From: Streptomyces mobaraensis NBRC 13819 = DSM 40847
Lineage (GTDB): Bacteria > Actinomycetota > Actinomycetes > Streptomycetales > Streptomycetaceae
DNA length: 64,000 nt
Assembly (NCBI RefSeq): GCF_017916255.1
Contig: NZ_CP072827.1
Location: 6,411,501-6,475,500, forward strand
Direction of reading: 5' to 3'
Under the pieces are notes generated by a model. That model was not told the DNA's origin. It did not search any database and saw only the letters and a program-made list of their open reading frames with translations. Positions 16,759 through 25,225 of the stretch are shown here, piece after piece. A program made the position numbers and the translations under genes. Every line of letters starts with the position of its first letter. Position 1 is the stretch's first letter.

Positions 16759-18369
16759 ATGGGAAGCGTGTCGTCGTACAAGCCCGGTCGCACGCCGCGG
16801 CGCGCCGCGACCCGCACGTCGCCACACCGGCACGGCCTCTACCTCGGCGTCGTACCGGAACGAGCGGCGCGCGTCCGCGGTGCCATGCCGCTCGTCCTCG
16901 ACCACGACCTCGACGTCCTGCCGGAGGCCGGCCGCCGGCTGACGGTCCGACGGCTCGCGGACGCCGTGGCCGACCTCGCGAACCGCCTCGCCGCCGCCGG
17001 GGTGTGCCCCGGCGGCCACGTGGTGATCTGCAAGGCCCCCAACTTCGACCTGTGGCTGCTGGCGACGGCGGCGGAACGCGTGGGCGCGGTCCCGGTCATG
17101 CTCTCCCACCACTTGGATCCCGGGTCCGTCGCCGCGCTGCTGGCCCGGCTGGATCGGCCTCACCTGATCACCGACGGTCCCGGGCTCCGCTCCCTGACCG
17201 ATGGCGGCGTCGATCCGGCGGGCCTCACCCGGAGCGTGATCGGTGTGGGCGACGCCGGTCCCGGCGCGGTGGCGCTCGCCGGACTGGAAGGCGCGGTACC
17301 GGTACGGCCGGTGCTGCGCGGCCTGGACGAACCCGCCCTGATCACCCACACCTCCGGCACCACGGGGCTGCCCAAGCTGGTGGTGCACACGCCGCGGACG
17401 ATGCGGTCCCGGCTGCGACCGCAGCTGTTCCTGCTGGGGCTGATGAGAAAGCGCGGGACCGTCGCCATCCATCTGCCCTTCGGCCACTCCAGGACATTCG
17501 CGGCGCTGGCCCTCTGCCTGCTCCAGGGCATGCCGGCGCTCCTGGTGAAGGACGGAAGCCCGGACGCCGCCGCCGCGTTCTTCGCCGAGCGGCGGCCCTG
17601 GCTGATCGAGGCGCTGCCCAACTCCTTCCTCGCCTGGGAGGAGCTGGCCGACGACGCACGGCGTCCGTTCGCCTCGGTGAAGTACTTCAGCAGCACCTTC
17701 GACGCGATCCACCCCAGGACGGTTCGCCGCCTGCTGCACGCCTCCGCCCGACGGGCGCAGTTCTTCCAGATCTACGGGCAGAGCGAGGTGGGCCCCGCGG
17801 CCGGCCGGCCCTACTATCGCGGGTTGGCCCGCTGGATGGACGGCCGCTGCGTGGGCTATCCGCTGCCGGGCAGCGCCCGGGTCAGGCTGGTGGGCCGGGA
17901 CGGCGGCCGCCCCTCACGCCGGAACCCCGGCTTCATCGAAGTCCGTTGGGACGGGCTGGCCAAGACCTACCACGGTGAGCAGGAGCGCTACGACGCCCAG
18001 CTGCACGACGGTTGGTGGCGCACCGGGGACGTGGGCTACCGCACCATGTTCGGGTGCCTGCACCTGCTCGACCGCGAGTTCGACGCGATCCCCGGGGTGA
18101 GCAGCAACCTGGAGGTCGAGGACCACCTGCTGGACGAGCTGGCGGAGTTGGCCGAGGTCGTCGTCGTCCCCGGCCCCGGCGCCGAGGCGGTCCCTGTCGT
18201 GTGCACCCGCCATGACGAGCCGCTGGACCGGGAGCGCTGGCACGCCGCCACGGCGGCGTATCCGTCGCTCGCGGACCCCGTCCAGATCCCCCTGGCCGAG
18301 CTGCCGCGTACCGCCACGCTGAAGACCCGCCGGGTGGAACTCTCCCGCCGTCTCCAGGCCGGTCTCTGA
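16759..18369 (+). CDS. AMP-dependent acyl/aryl ligase (ANL superfamily)
   Basis: ATG 16759 follows AAAGGA by 7 nt and gives 536 residues; an in-frame upstream extension looks non-coding. Adenylation motifs are present: THTSGTTGLPKLVVHTPR, YGQSE, WWRTGDVGYR and the C-terminal catalytic Lys in ATLKTRRVELSRRL. No carrier protein is fused. Substrate is unknown. It lies divergent from the cupin operon and closes the cluster, ending at a strong terminator. Related ligase-like proteins either activate acids as CoA esters or, in the CreM group, use ATP and nitrite to diazotise arylamines; the latter would fit an amino-naphthoquinone, but no nitrite-forming genes are in the window. Confidence 0.85.
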   Translation: MGSVSSYKPGRTPRRAATRTSPHRHGLYLGVVPERAARVRGAMPLVLDHDLDVLPEAGRRLTVRRLADAVADLANRLAAAGVCPGGHVVICKAPNFDLWLLATAAERVGAVPVMLSHHLDPGSVAALLARLDRPHLITDGPGLRSLTDGGVDPAGLTRSVIGVGDAGPGAVALAGLEGAVPVRPVLRGLDEPALITHTSGTTGLPKLVVHTPRTMRSRLRPQLFLLGLMRKRGTVAIHLPFGHSRTFAALALCLLQGMPALLVKDGSPDAAAAFFAERRPWLIEALPNSFLAWEELADDARRPFASVKYFSSTFDAIHPRTVRRLLHASARRAQFFQIYGQSEVGPAAGRPYYRGLARWMDGRCVGYPLPGSARVRLVGRDGGRPSRRNPGFIEVRWDGLAKTYHGEQERYDAQLHDGWWRTGDVGYRTMFGCLHLLDREFDAIPGVSSNLEVEDHLLDELAELAEVVVVPGPGAEAVPVVCTRHDEPLDRERWHAATAAYPSLADPVQIPLAELPRTATLKTRRVELSRRLQAGL

Positions 18370-18384
18370 GGTCCGGCCGGTACG

Positions 18385-18418
18385 GGAACCCGCGCCGGAC
18401 CGTTCCGGCGCGGGTTCC
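18385..18418. terminator. Bidirectional hairpin terminator
   Basis: A perfect 15-bp stem (GGAACCCGCGCCGGA at 18385-18399 with its complement at 18404-18418) with a 4-nt loop sits between the convergent ends of the ligase gene (18369) and the small membrane protein (18424). It lacks a T-run, as is usual in Streptomyces. It likely insulates the right boundary of the biosynthetic cluster. Confidence 0.85.
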
Positions 18419-18423
18419 GCGGT

Positions 18424-18780
18424 TCACCAGGGTCCGTGGTAGGACAGCCCCAGGACGAGGACCGCCACCGCGGTGGCCAGGAACACGATCCCGCCCACGA
18501 TGTCGCGGGACCCCACCCGCAGGTGGGCGATGATGGCGCCGATGAAGTACAGCACCAGGCCGCAGGCCGCGAGGGTCCCCAGGAGCGGCACGGCGAGCCC
18601 GGCCAGCAGCCCCACCGTGCCCGCCGCCAGCAACGTGCCCAGGATGGGTACGTACTTGCGGGGTATGCCCTTCATGTCCGCCTGGGTCTTGGGGTATTCG
18701 TGGCCGATCAGGTAGGTGACGGCGGCGGCGCCGTTGAAGACCGCGCCGAGAAGGGTGACCGTGACGAAGGCGATGAACAC
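18424..18780 (-). CDS. DoxX-like small integral membrane protein
   Basis: The 118-residue protein has four hydrophobic helices (VTLLGAVFNGAAAVTYLIG, ILGTLLAAGTVGLLAGLAV, LAACGLVLYFIGAIIAHL, IVFLATAVAVLVLGL) and little else, a pattern of DoxX-like proteins. Function of this subgroup is not known. It stands alone between the terminator and the control region of the valine operon, and is probably not part of the biosynthetic cluster. Confidence 0.8.
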   Translation of the reverse strand: MFIAFVTVTLLGAVFNGAAAVTYLIGHEYPKTQADMKGIPRKYVPILGTLLAAGTVGLLAGLAVPLLGTLAACGLVLYFIGAIIAHLRVGSRDIVGGIVFLATAVAVLVLGLSYHGPW

Positions 18781-19057
18781 GTTCTCTCCGCTCTCTGGAG
18801 ACGATGTTTCGGGTGCCCCATCGTGGACGCTGTTCTCTCGGGTGGTCGGATGCCGGGCGCGCCGGTGACCTTTGCGCCCGGCGGCCGCTGCTCAACACCA
18901 CGCCCAGCGGGTGCCGTTGGGGCGCAAACGCTTCACGCGTGCTGGTGATCGTACATGTCACCGGGGCGTGAGCAGCCGGTCTCGCGTGCTTCCGTCGGAC
19001 GCGTACCGAGGCGCGGGCGGCGGGGCGGCGGGGCGGGTCTCCTTGTCCGGCCGACCC
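18781..19057. other. Gene-free stretch upstream of the valine operon promoter
   Basis: About 280 bp with no supported gene. It would hold the promoter of the DoxX-like gene on the left. Its right end becomes G-rich (about 19010-19040) just before the promoter-operator at 19058. Confidence 0.4.
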
Positions 19058-19085
19058 TGGACTTACTAGGACGTCCAACTATATG
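19058..19085 (+). promoter_or_regulatory. Promoter with overlapping palindromic operator for the valine operon
   Basis: A possible -35 (TGGACT, 19058-19063) and -10 (TATATG, 19080-19085) are 16 bp apart. Between them lies TACTAGGACGTCCAACTA, centred on the perfect palindrome GGACGTCC (19069-19076). A palindrome in the promoter spacer suggests repression by a TetR-type regulator. The predicted start point falls just before the riboswitch, so both signals would act on one transcript. Confidence 0.5.
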
Positions 19086-19087
19086 GT

Positions 19088-19290
19088 CGTGGCCAACAAG
19101 CCCGCGGTGCAGGGAAGCCGGTGTGAATCCGGCACGGTCCCGCCACTGTGACCGGGGAGCGCGTTTTCACCGGCGAGGGGCCGTCCACGGAAGGGCGGCC
19201 GTCGACAGGAGGAACGTCACTGACGGAGCGGCGACGCGACGTCGGGAAGGCGGAAGGCGCGTGGTGATCCGGGAGTCAGGATACCGGCCG
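19088..19290 (+). ncRNA. Cobalamin riboswitch upstream of the valine-degradation operon
   Basis: Conserved elements of the cobalamin aptamer occur in order: GCGGTGCAGGGAAGCCGGTG (19104-19123), AATCC, the B12-box core CCCGCCACTGTGACCGG (from 19139) and the 3' closing element GGGAGTCAGGATACCGGCC (19271-19289). The aptamer is oriented toward the mmsA operon, whose start codon is about 230 nt further on. Cobalamin riboswitches normally shut off genes for B12 synthesis, transport or B12-independent isoenzymes. None of these follows here, which is unusual. Confidence 0.88.
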
Positions 19291-19332
19291 CGCGGTGGTT
19301 CCGTGTTGTCCACGAGGATGGAGCAGACACGC

Positions 19333-19398
19333 ATGGCACCGGTCCGTTTCCACGACCCAGGTGATCCGGCACGGCGAGCGGCATCGTCCGCCGCCTGA
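19333..19398 (+). CDS. Possible 21-residue leader ORF after the riboswitch
   Basis: An ATG at 19333 with GGAG about 10 nt upstream opens a 22-codon frame starting MAPVRFHDPGDPARR and ending at 19398. It lies between the riboswitch and mmsA, so it may be the immediate target of translational control or a chance frame. The composition is ordinary for high-GC noise. Low confidence. Confidence 0.25.
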   Translation: MAPVRFHDPGDPARRAASSAA

Positions 19399-19517
19399 CC
19401 GCCGGCCAACCCCTGCGCGTTCCCACGGCTTTCGAGCGGGCCCTCATGAGTGACGGCCGCCCGTCGCCGTGCCGTCCCCGGATCCCACCTGTCGAGACCT
19501 GACGAGAGCAGGCTTCC

Positions 19518-21017
19518 ATGGTCCGTGAACTGACGCATTTCGTCGCCGGAAAACACGCCCCGGGAACATCGGGCGCCTTCGGTGACGTGTACGACCCCAA
19601 CACCGGTGAGATACAGGCCCGCGTGCCCCTCGCGAACCGGGCCGAGACCGAGCGCGCCGTCGCCGACGCCGTCGAGGCGCAACGCGCGTGGGGGGAGTGG
19701 AACCCGCAGCGGCGTGCCCGCGTCCTGCTCCGGTTCCTCGAACTCGTCGAGAAGGAGAAGGACGCGCTGGCCCGGCTGCTGTCGAGCGAGCACGGGAAGA
19801 CCGTCGCCGACGCGCACGGTGACATCCAACGGGGACTGGAGGTCGTCGAGTTCGCGGCCGGCGTCCCCCACCTGCTCAAGGGCGAGTTCACCGACAACGC
19901 CGGCACCGGCATCGACGTCCACTCGCTGCGCCGGCCCCTCGGCGTGACCGCCGGCATCACACCGTTCAACTTCCCCGCGATGATCCCGCTCTGGAAGGCC
20001 GCGCCGGCCATCGCCTGCGGCAACGCCTTCGTCCTCAAGCCGTCCGAGCGCGATCCGTCCGTCCCGCTGCGGCTCGCCGAGCTGTTCCTGGAGGCCGGGC
20101 TGCCGCCGGGGGTGCTCAACGTCGTCAACGGCGGCAAGGAGGCCGTCGACACGCTGCTGGAGGATCCGCGGGTCAAGGCGCTGGGCTTCGTCGGCTCGAC
20201 GCCCGTCGCCGCGCACGTCTACGCGACCGCCGCCGCGCACGGCAAGCGCGCCCAGTGCTTCGGCGGCGCCAAGAACCACCTGATCGTGATGCCCGACGCC
20301 GACCTGGACCAGGCCGCCGACGCCCTGATCGGCGCGGGCTACGGTTCGGCGGGCGAGCGGTGCATGGCCGTGTCCGTCGCCGTGCCCGTCGGCACGGAGA
20401 CCGCCGACGCGCTCGTCGCCCGGCTGACCGAGCGGATCGCCGGGCTCCGCATCGGCCGGTCGGACGACCCCCGGGCCGACTTCGGCCCGCTCGTCGGCCG
20501 CGACGCTGTCGACCGCGTCCGCCGGTACGTCGACCTCGGGGTGGAGGAAGGGGCGGAACTCGTCGTGGACGGGCGCGGCTTCCGCCTCCCCGGGCACGAG
20601 AACGGGTTCTTCGCCGGCGCCTCCCTCTTCGACCGGGTCACCCCCGACATGCGCGTCTACCAGGAAGAGATCTTCGGCCCGGTGCTCTCCGTCGTCCGCG
20701 CCGCCGACTACGAGGAGGCGCTGCGGCTGCCCAGCGAGCACCCCTACGGCAACGGCGTCGCCCTCTTCACCCGGGACGGCGACACCGCCCGCGACTTCAC
20801 CCGCCGGGTGGAGACCGGCATGGTCGGCGTCAACGTCCCGATCCCCGTCCCGGTCGCGTACCACACCTTCGGCGGCTGGAAGCGGTCCGGCTTCGGCGAC
20901 CTCAACCAGCACGGTCCCGACGCCATCCGCTTCTACACCCGTACCAAGACCGTCACCTCGCGCTGGCCCTCCGGGGTCAAGGAAGGCGCGAGCTTCACCC
21001 TCCCCACGATGGGGTGA
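19518..21017 (+). CDS. mmsA: Methylmalonate-semialdehyde dehydrogenase (CoA-acylating)
   Basis: The 499-residue protein is an aldehyde dehydrogenase of the MmsA subgroup, with N-terminal GEIQARVPLANRAETERAV, the motif GITPFNFPAMIPLWKAAPAIACGN, the NAD-fold element FVGSTPVAAHVY, the catalytic Cys in GSAGERCMAVSVAVPVG, and VGVNVPIPVPVAYHTFGGWK near the end. It converts methylmalonate semialdehyde to propionyl-CoA, the last step of valine degradation and part of thymine degradation. It heads an operon that encodes all the distal valine steps and lies behind a cobalamin riboswitch. In Streptomyces this route supplies propionyl- and methylmalonyl-CoA for polyketides. Confidence 0.95.
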   Translation: MVRELTHFVAGKHAPGTSGAFGDVYDPNTGEIQARVPLANRAETERAVADAVEAQRAWGEWNPQRRARVLLRFLELVEKEKDALARLLSSEHGKTVADAHGDIQRGLEVVEFAAGVPHLLKGEFTDNAGTGIDVHSLRRPLGVTAGITPFNFPAMIPLWKAAPAIACGNAFVLKPSERDPSVPLRLAELFLEAGLPPGVLNVVNGGKEAVDTLLEDPRVKALGFVGSTPVAAHVYATAAAHGKRAQCFGGAKNHLIVMPDADLDQAADALIGAGYGSAGERCMAVSVAVPVGTETADALVARLTERIAGLRIGRSDDPRADFGPLVGRDAVDRVRRYVDLGVEEGAELVVDGRGFRLPGHENGFFAGASLFDRVTPDMRVYQEEIFGPVLSVVRAADYEEALRLPSEHPYGNGVALFTRDGDTARDFTRRVETGMVGVNVPIPVPVAYHTFGGWKRSGFGDLNQHGPDAIRFYTRTKTVTSRWPSGVKEGASFTLPTMG

Positions 21018-21022
21018 GCGCG

Positions 21023-22168
21023 ATGACCACCCTCCTCACCGAGGACCAGCTCGCCCTGGTCGAGACCACCCTGGACTTCGCCCAGGAACACCTCGCCCCG
21101 CACGCCGTCGCCTGGGACCGGGACAAGCACTTCCCCCTCGACGTCCTGCGCAAGGCCGCCGGCCTCGGACTCGGCGGCGTGTACGTGTCCGAGGACGCGG
21201 GCGGCTCCGGCCTCACCCGCGCCGACGGCGTACTGGTCTTCGAGGTCCTGGCCACCGGCTGCCCGTCCATCGCCGGGTACCTCTCCATCCACAACATGGT
21301 CGGCTGGATGATCGACCGCTACGGTGACGCCGCCCAGCGCGAGCGCTGGCTGCCCGCCCTGTGCGCCCTCGACCGGCCGGGCAGCTACTGCCTCACCGAA
21401 CCGGGCGCCGGCTCCGACGCCGCCGCGCTGCGCACCCGGGCCGTCCGCGACGGCGACCACTACGTCCTCACCGGCGTCAAGCAGTTCATCTCCGGCGCCG
21501 GCGCCTCCGAGGTGTACGTGGTGATGGCGCGCACCGGAGGCGACGGGCCGCGCGGCATCTCGGCGTTCGTCGTCGAACGCGACGACCCCGGGCTGTCCTT
21601 CGGCCCCGACGAGCGGAAGATGGGCTGGAACGCCCAGCCCACCCGCCAGGTCGTCCTGGACGGCGTCCGGATCCCCGCCGACCGCCGGCTCGGCGCCGAG
21701 GGCGACGGCTTCCGCATCGCCATGAACGGCCTCAACGGCGGCCGCCTCGGCATCGCCGCCTGCTCCCTCGGCGGCGCGCGGAGCGCCCTGCACCGCAGCC
21801 TGGAACACCTCGCCGACCGCGAGGCGTTCGGCGCGCCGCTGCTGGAGGCGCAGGCGCTCCAGTTCCGGCTCGCCGACATGGCGACCGAGCTGACCGCCGC
21901 CCGCGCCCTCGTCCGCCAGGCCGCGGAGGCCCTGGACCAGGGCGACCCCAAGGCGGCCGAACTCTGCGCCATGGCCAAGCGGTTCGCCACCGACACCGGG
22001 TACTCCGTCGCCGACCGGGCTCTCCAATTGCACGGTGGCTACGGCTATCTCAGCGAGTACGGCATCGAGAAAATAGTCCGCGACCTCCGCGTGCACCGCA
22101 TCCTGGAAGGAACCAACGAGATCATGAGCCTCATCGTCGCCCGCGGCCTCACGGCGGGGGTCCGGTGA
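21023..22168 (+). CDS. Acyl-CoA dehydrogenase, likely isobutyryl-CoA dehydrogenase
   Basis: ATG 21023 lies 5 nt after the mmsA stop and gives 381 residues. Family marks are CLTEPGAGSDAAALRTRA, GVKQFISGAGASEVYVVMAR, GRLGIAACSLGGARSAL, LQLHGGYGYLSEYGIEKIVRDLRVHRILEGTNEIM; the Glu in ILEGTNEI lies where the catalytic base of short-chain branched dehydrogenases is found. It would oxidise isobutyryl-CoA to methacrylyl-CoA with electrons passed to ETF. Substrate assignment rests on the operon, which otherwise encodes valine steps. Confidence 0.92.
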   Translation: MTTLLTEDQLALVETTLDFAQEHLAPHAVAWDRDKHFPLDVLRKAAGLGLGGVYVSEDAGGSGLTRADGVLVFEVLATGCPSIAGYLSIHNMVGWMIDRYGDAAQRERWLPALCALDRPGSYCLTEPGAGSDAAALRTRAVRDGDHYVLTGVKQFISGAGASEVYVVMARTGGDGPRGISAFVVERDDPGLSFGPDERKMGWNAQPTRQVVLDGVRIPADRRLGAEGDGFRIAMNGLNGGRLGIAACSLGGARSALHRSLEHLADREAFGAPLLEAQALQFRLADMATELTAARALVRQAAEALDQGDPKAAELCAMAKRFATDTGYSVADRALQLHGGYGYLSEYGIEKIVRDLRVHRILEGTNEIMSLIVARGLTAGVR

Positions 22169-23430
22169 TGGCCGACGACTCGGTGCTCCTGCGTACGGAG
22201 GGGCACGCGGGGTACATCACCCTCAACCGTCCCAAGGCGCTCAACGCCCTCACCCATGCGATGGTCGACCGGATCGCCGACGCGCTCGACGCGTGGGAGG
22301 CGGACCCGGCGGTACGGACCGTCGTCATCGCCGGCGCCGGCGAACGCGGCCTCTGCGCGGGCGGCGACATCCGGGCCATCCACGACGACGCCCGGGCCCT
22401 GCGCGACGGTTCGCACGCCACTGGTGGCGACGCCCGCGCCGCCGGTGACGGCGACCGCGCCGCCCGTGACGAGGTCCAGGCCGTCCGCGACAGCGCCCGC
22501 GCCGCCCGCGACAGCGCCCGGGCCACCCGCGACGACGCCCGCGCCGCCCGTGAAGGAACCCGCGCCACCCGCGCCGACGACCGCCCCGGAACCGGCAGCG
22601 CCTCCGCCGCCTTCTGGCGCACCGAATACCGGCTCAACGCCCGGATCGCCCGCTACCCCAAGCCGTACGTCGCCCTCATGGACGGCATCGTCATGGGCGG
22701 CGGCATCGGGATCTCCGCCCACGGCGGCGTGCGGATCGTCACCGAGCGCTCGCGGCTGGCCATGCCCGAGACCGGCATCGGCTTCGTCCCCGACGTCGGC
22801 GGCACCTACCTGCTGGCCCTCGCCCCGGGCGGACTCGGCACCCACCTCGCGCTGACCGCCACCGCCGTGGGGGCCGCCGACGCGCTGCTGTGCGGGCTCG
22901 CCGACCACCACGTCCCCGCGGCCCGGCTGCCCGAGTTCGCCGCCGCCCTGGCCCGCGGGACCGTCCACGACGTCCTCCCCGGCTTCGTCGCACCGCCCCC
23001 GGAGGGCGAGTTGGCCGCCCACCGGGAGTGGATCGACGCCTGCTACGCGGCCCCGACCGTCGAGGAGATCCTCGACCGGCTCCGGGCGTGCGGACACCCC
23101 GCCGCCAAGGAGGCCGCCGAGGCGATCCTCGCCAAGTCGCCCACCGCCCTGAAGGTCACCCTCGCCGCCCTGCGGCGCGCCCCCGCGCTCGGCCCGCTGG
23201 AGCGGGTGCTGGAACAGGAGTACCGCGTCTCCTGCGCCGCACTCGCCACACCGGACCTGGTGGAGGGCATCCGCGCCCAGGTCGTCGACAAGGACCGGAA
23301 CCCGCGCTGGACGCCCGCCACGCTCGCCGACGTCTCCGCCGAGGACGTCGAGCGCTTCTTCGCCCCGCTCGGCGACCGGGAGCTCACCCTGGCCCCCGGC
23401 GACGGTCCACTACAGGAGGTGCCCTGGTGA
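22168..23430 (+). CDS. 3-hydroxyisobutyryl-CoA hydrolase-like crotonase with heptad-repeat insertion
   Basis: ATG 22168 overlaps the previous stop (ATGA). The 420-residue protein has crotonase motifs YITLNRPKALNAL, GERGLCAGGDIRAI, IARYPKPYVALMDGIVMGGGIGIS and MPETGIGFVPDVGGTYLL, which place it with 3-hydroxyisobutyryl-CoA hydrolases rather than hydratases. The family is about 350 residues long; the excess is a charged repeat insertion at residues 72-141 (separate entry), between the oxyanion strand and the FWRTEYRLN helix. Downstream the conserved C-terminal domain is intact, so the enzyme is probably active. It would release 3-hydroxyisobutyrate for MmsB. Confidence 0.88.
   Translation: MADDSVLLRTEGHAGYITLNRPKALNALTHAMVDRIADALDAWEADPAVRTVVIAGAGERGLCAGGDIRAIHDDARALRDGSHATGGDARAAGDGDRAARDEVQAVRDSARAARDSARATRDDARAAREGTRATRADDRPGTGSASAAFWRTEYRLNARIARYPKPYVALMDGIVMGGGIGISAHGGVRIVTERSRLAMPETGIGFVPDVGGTYLLALAPGGLGTHLALTATAVGAADALLCGLADHHVPAARLPEFAAALARGTVHDVLPGFVAPPPEGELAAHREWIDACYAAPTVEEILDRLRACGHPAAKEAAEAILAKSPTALKVTLAALRRAPALGPLERVLEQEYRVSCAALATPDLVEGIRAQVVDKDRNPRWTPATLADVSAEDVERFFAPLGDRELTLAPGDGPLQEVPW
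22381..22590 (+). repeat. In-frame 21-bp minisatellite coding heptads
   Basis: Residues 72-141 of the hydrolase divide into ten heptads, including RDSARAA, RDSARAT, RDDARAA, REGTRAT, with older copies RDGSHAT, GGDARAA, GDGDRAA and RDEVQAV before them. This corresponds to 21-bp DNA repeats. Homologues have a short linker of roughly a dozen residues here. The Arg/Asp/Ala pattern predicts a charged helix protruding near the active-site entrance. Copy number is likely to vary between strains. Confidence 0.8.
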
Positions 23431-24422
23431 CTGCGACCCCAGAGAACGCGACTTCCCCGACCCCCGCGACGATCCCCGCGGCCGGCAAGGCCATCGGCTT
23501 CGTCGGCCTGGGCAACATGGGCGGCCCGATGGCCGCCAACCTCGTCGCGGCCGGACACCGGGTCACCGGTTTCGACCTGCTGCCCGAGGCCGTCGAGGCC
23601 GCCGCCAAGACCGGCGTCCGGCCCGCCGCCTCGGCCGCCGAGGCCGTCGCCGACGCGGACCTGGTGTTCACGATGCTGCCGACGGGCCGGCACGTGCTCG
23701 GCCTCTACACGGACGGGGGGCTGCTGGCCGCCGCCCGGCCCGGCACCCTGTTCGTCGACAGCTCGACGATCGACGTCGCCGACGCCCGGGCCGCCCACGA
23801 CGCGGCGCGCGCCGCCGGCCACCGGGCCCTGGACGCACCCGTGTCGGGCGGGGTGTTCGGCGCCGAGGCCGCCACCCTGACCTTCATGGCCGGCGGCGAG
23901 GCGGCGGAGTTCGCGCAGGCGGAGCCGGTGCTGGCCGCGATGGGCCGGAAGATCGTGCACTGCGGACCCGCGGGCTCCGGGCAGGCCGCCAAGATCTGCA
24001 ACAACATGATCCTGGGCATCTCCATGATCGCCATCAGCGAGGCGTTCGTCCTCGGCGAGAGCCTCGGCCTCTCCCAGCAGGCGCTGTACGACGTGGCGTC
24101 CACGTCCTCCGGGCAGTGCTGGGCCCTCACCGTCAACTGTCCGGTGCCCGGACCGGTCCCGGCCAGTCCCGCCAACCGCGACTACCGGCCCGGCTTCGCC
24201 GCCCCGCTGATGGCCAAGGACCTCGGCCTCGCCGCCAACGCGATCCGGGCCGGCGGCGTGGACGCCGAGCTGGGGCTGCGGGCGGCGGAGCGGTTCGCCG
24301 CGTTCGCGGCGGGGCGCGGGGCCGCGGAGGACTTCTCCGGGATCATCCGCGAGATACAGGACCGCTCGGGCCGGGGCGCCTCGGGCCCTGACGGCTCGGC
24401 GCCGGACGAGGGTACGGCATGA
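23427..24422 (+). CDS. mmsB: 3-hydroxyisobutyrate dehydrogenase
   Basis: GTG 23427, preceded by AGGAGG and overlapping the upstream stop, gives 331 residues. The N-terminal NAD motif is [17 protein letters not shown], the substrate motif is [22 protein letters not shown] and the catalytic Lys lies in [22 protein letters not shown]. It oxidises 3-hydroxyisobutyrate to methylmalonate semialdehyde, the substrate of MmsA encoded in the same operon. Short Pro/Thr and Gly/Ser tails extend both ends beyond the usual length of about 295 residues. Confidence 0.95.
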   Translation: MTATPENATSPTPATIPAAGKAIGFVGLGNMGGPMAANLVAAGHRVTGFDLLPEAVEAAAKTGVRPAASAAEAVADADLVFTMLPTGRHVLGLYTDGGLLAAARPGTLFVDSSTIDVADARAAHDAARAAGHRALDAPVSGGVFGAEAATLTFMAGGEAAEFAQAEPVLAAMGRKIVHCGPAGSGQAAKICNNMILGISMIAISEAFVLGESLGLSQQALYDVASTSSGQCWALTVNCPVPGPVPASPANRDYRPGFAAPLMAKDLGLAANAIRAGGVDAELGLRAAERFAAFAAGRGAAEDFSGIIREIQDRSGRGASGPDGSAPDEGTA

Positions 24423-25225
24423 CGGGCCCCGACGGCACGCCGTCGTACGCGCCGCCCTACGAGACGATCGTCGTCGAGCGCAAGGGCCGTACCGCGCTGC
24501 TCACCCTCAACCGCCCCGATGCCCTCAACGCGCTCAACCTCCAGGTCATGCACGAGGTCGTCGACGCCACCGCCGCCCTCGACCGGGACCCGGACATCGG
24601 CTGCGTCGTCATCACCGGCTCCGGGAAGGCGTTCGCCGCGGGCGCGGACATCAAGGAGATGCGGCCGCGGAGTTACCTGGACATGTACCTCAGCGACTGG
24701 TTCACCGCCTGGGACCGGCTCGGCGCGCTGCGGACGCCCACCGTCGCCGCCGTCTCCGGCTACGCCCTGGGCGGCGGCTGCGAACTCGCCATGCTCTGCG
24801 ACATCCTGCTCGCCGCCGACACCGCGGTCTTCGGCCAGCCCGAGATCAAGCTCGGGGTCGTCCCCGGCATCGGGGGCTCGCAGCGGCTGACCCGGGCCGT
24901 CGGCAAGGCCAAGGCCATGGAGCTGTGCCTCACCGGCCGCACCATGGACGCGGCCGAGGCCGAACGCGCCGGGCTGGTCTCGCGCGTCGTCCCGGCCGGC
25001 GACCTGCTCGCCGAGGCCCTGAGCGTCGCCGAGACCGTGGCCGGGATGTCGGCGCCCGTGGCGATGATGGCGAAGGAGAGCGTCAACCGCGCCTTCGAGA
25101 CCACCCTCGCCGAGGGCGTCCGCTTCGAACGCCGGCTGTTCCACGCGGTGTTCGCGACCGAGGACCAGAAGGAGGGCATGACGGCGTTCGTGGAGAAGCG
25201 GCCACCGCGCTTCACCCACCGCTGA
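24419..25225 (+). CDS. Enoyl-CoA hydratase (crotonase), likely methacrylyl-CoA hydratase
   Basis: ATG 24419 overlaps the mmsB stop. The 268-residue protein shows [52 protein letters not shown] and [25 protein letters not shown], whose two glutamates (CEL and PEIKLG) are at the catalytic positions of hydratases such as EchA/FadB domains. It would hydrate methacrylyl-CoA to 3-hydroxyisobutyryl-CoA, completing the set of five valine-degradation enzymes in this operon. It may also serve beta-oxidation. Confidence 0.93.
   Translation: MTGPDGTPSYAPPYETIVVERKGRTALLTLNRPDALNALNLQVMHEVVDATAALDRDPDIGCVVITGSGKAFAAGADIKEMRPRSYLDMYLSDWFTAWDRLGALRTPTVAAVSGYALGGGCELAMLCDILLAADTAVFGQPEIKLGVVPGIGGSQRLTRAVGKAKAMELCLTGRTMDAAEAERAGLVSRVVPAGDLLAEALSVAETVAGMSAPVAMMAKESVNRAFETTLAEGVRFERRLFHAVFATEDQKEGMTAFVEKRPPRFTHR

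Noticed and set aside
19447..19503. An 18-codon frame between the riboswitch leader and mmsA
   Set aside because: No good ribosome-binding site and unexceptional composition; likely chance.
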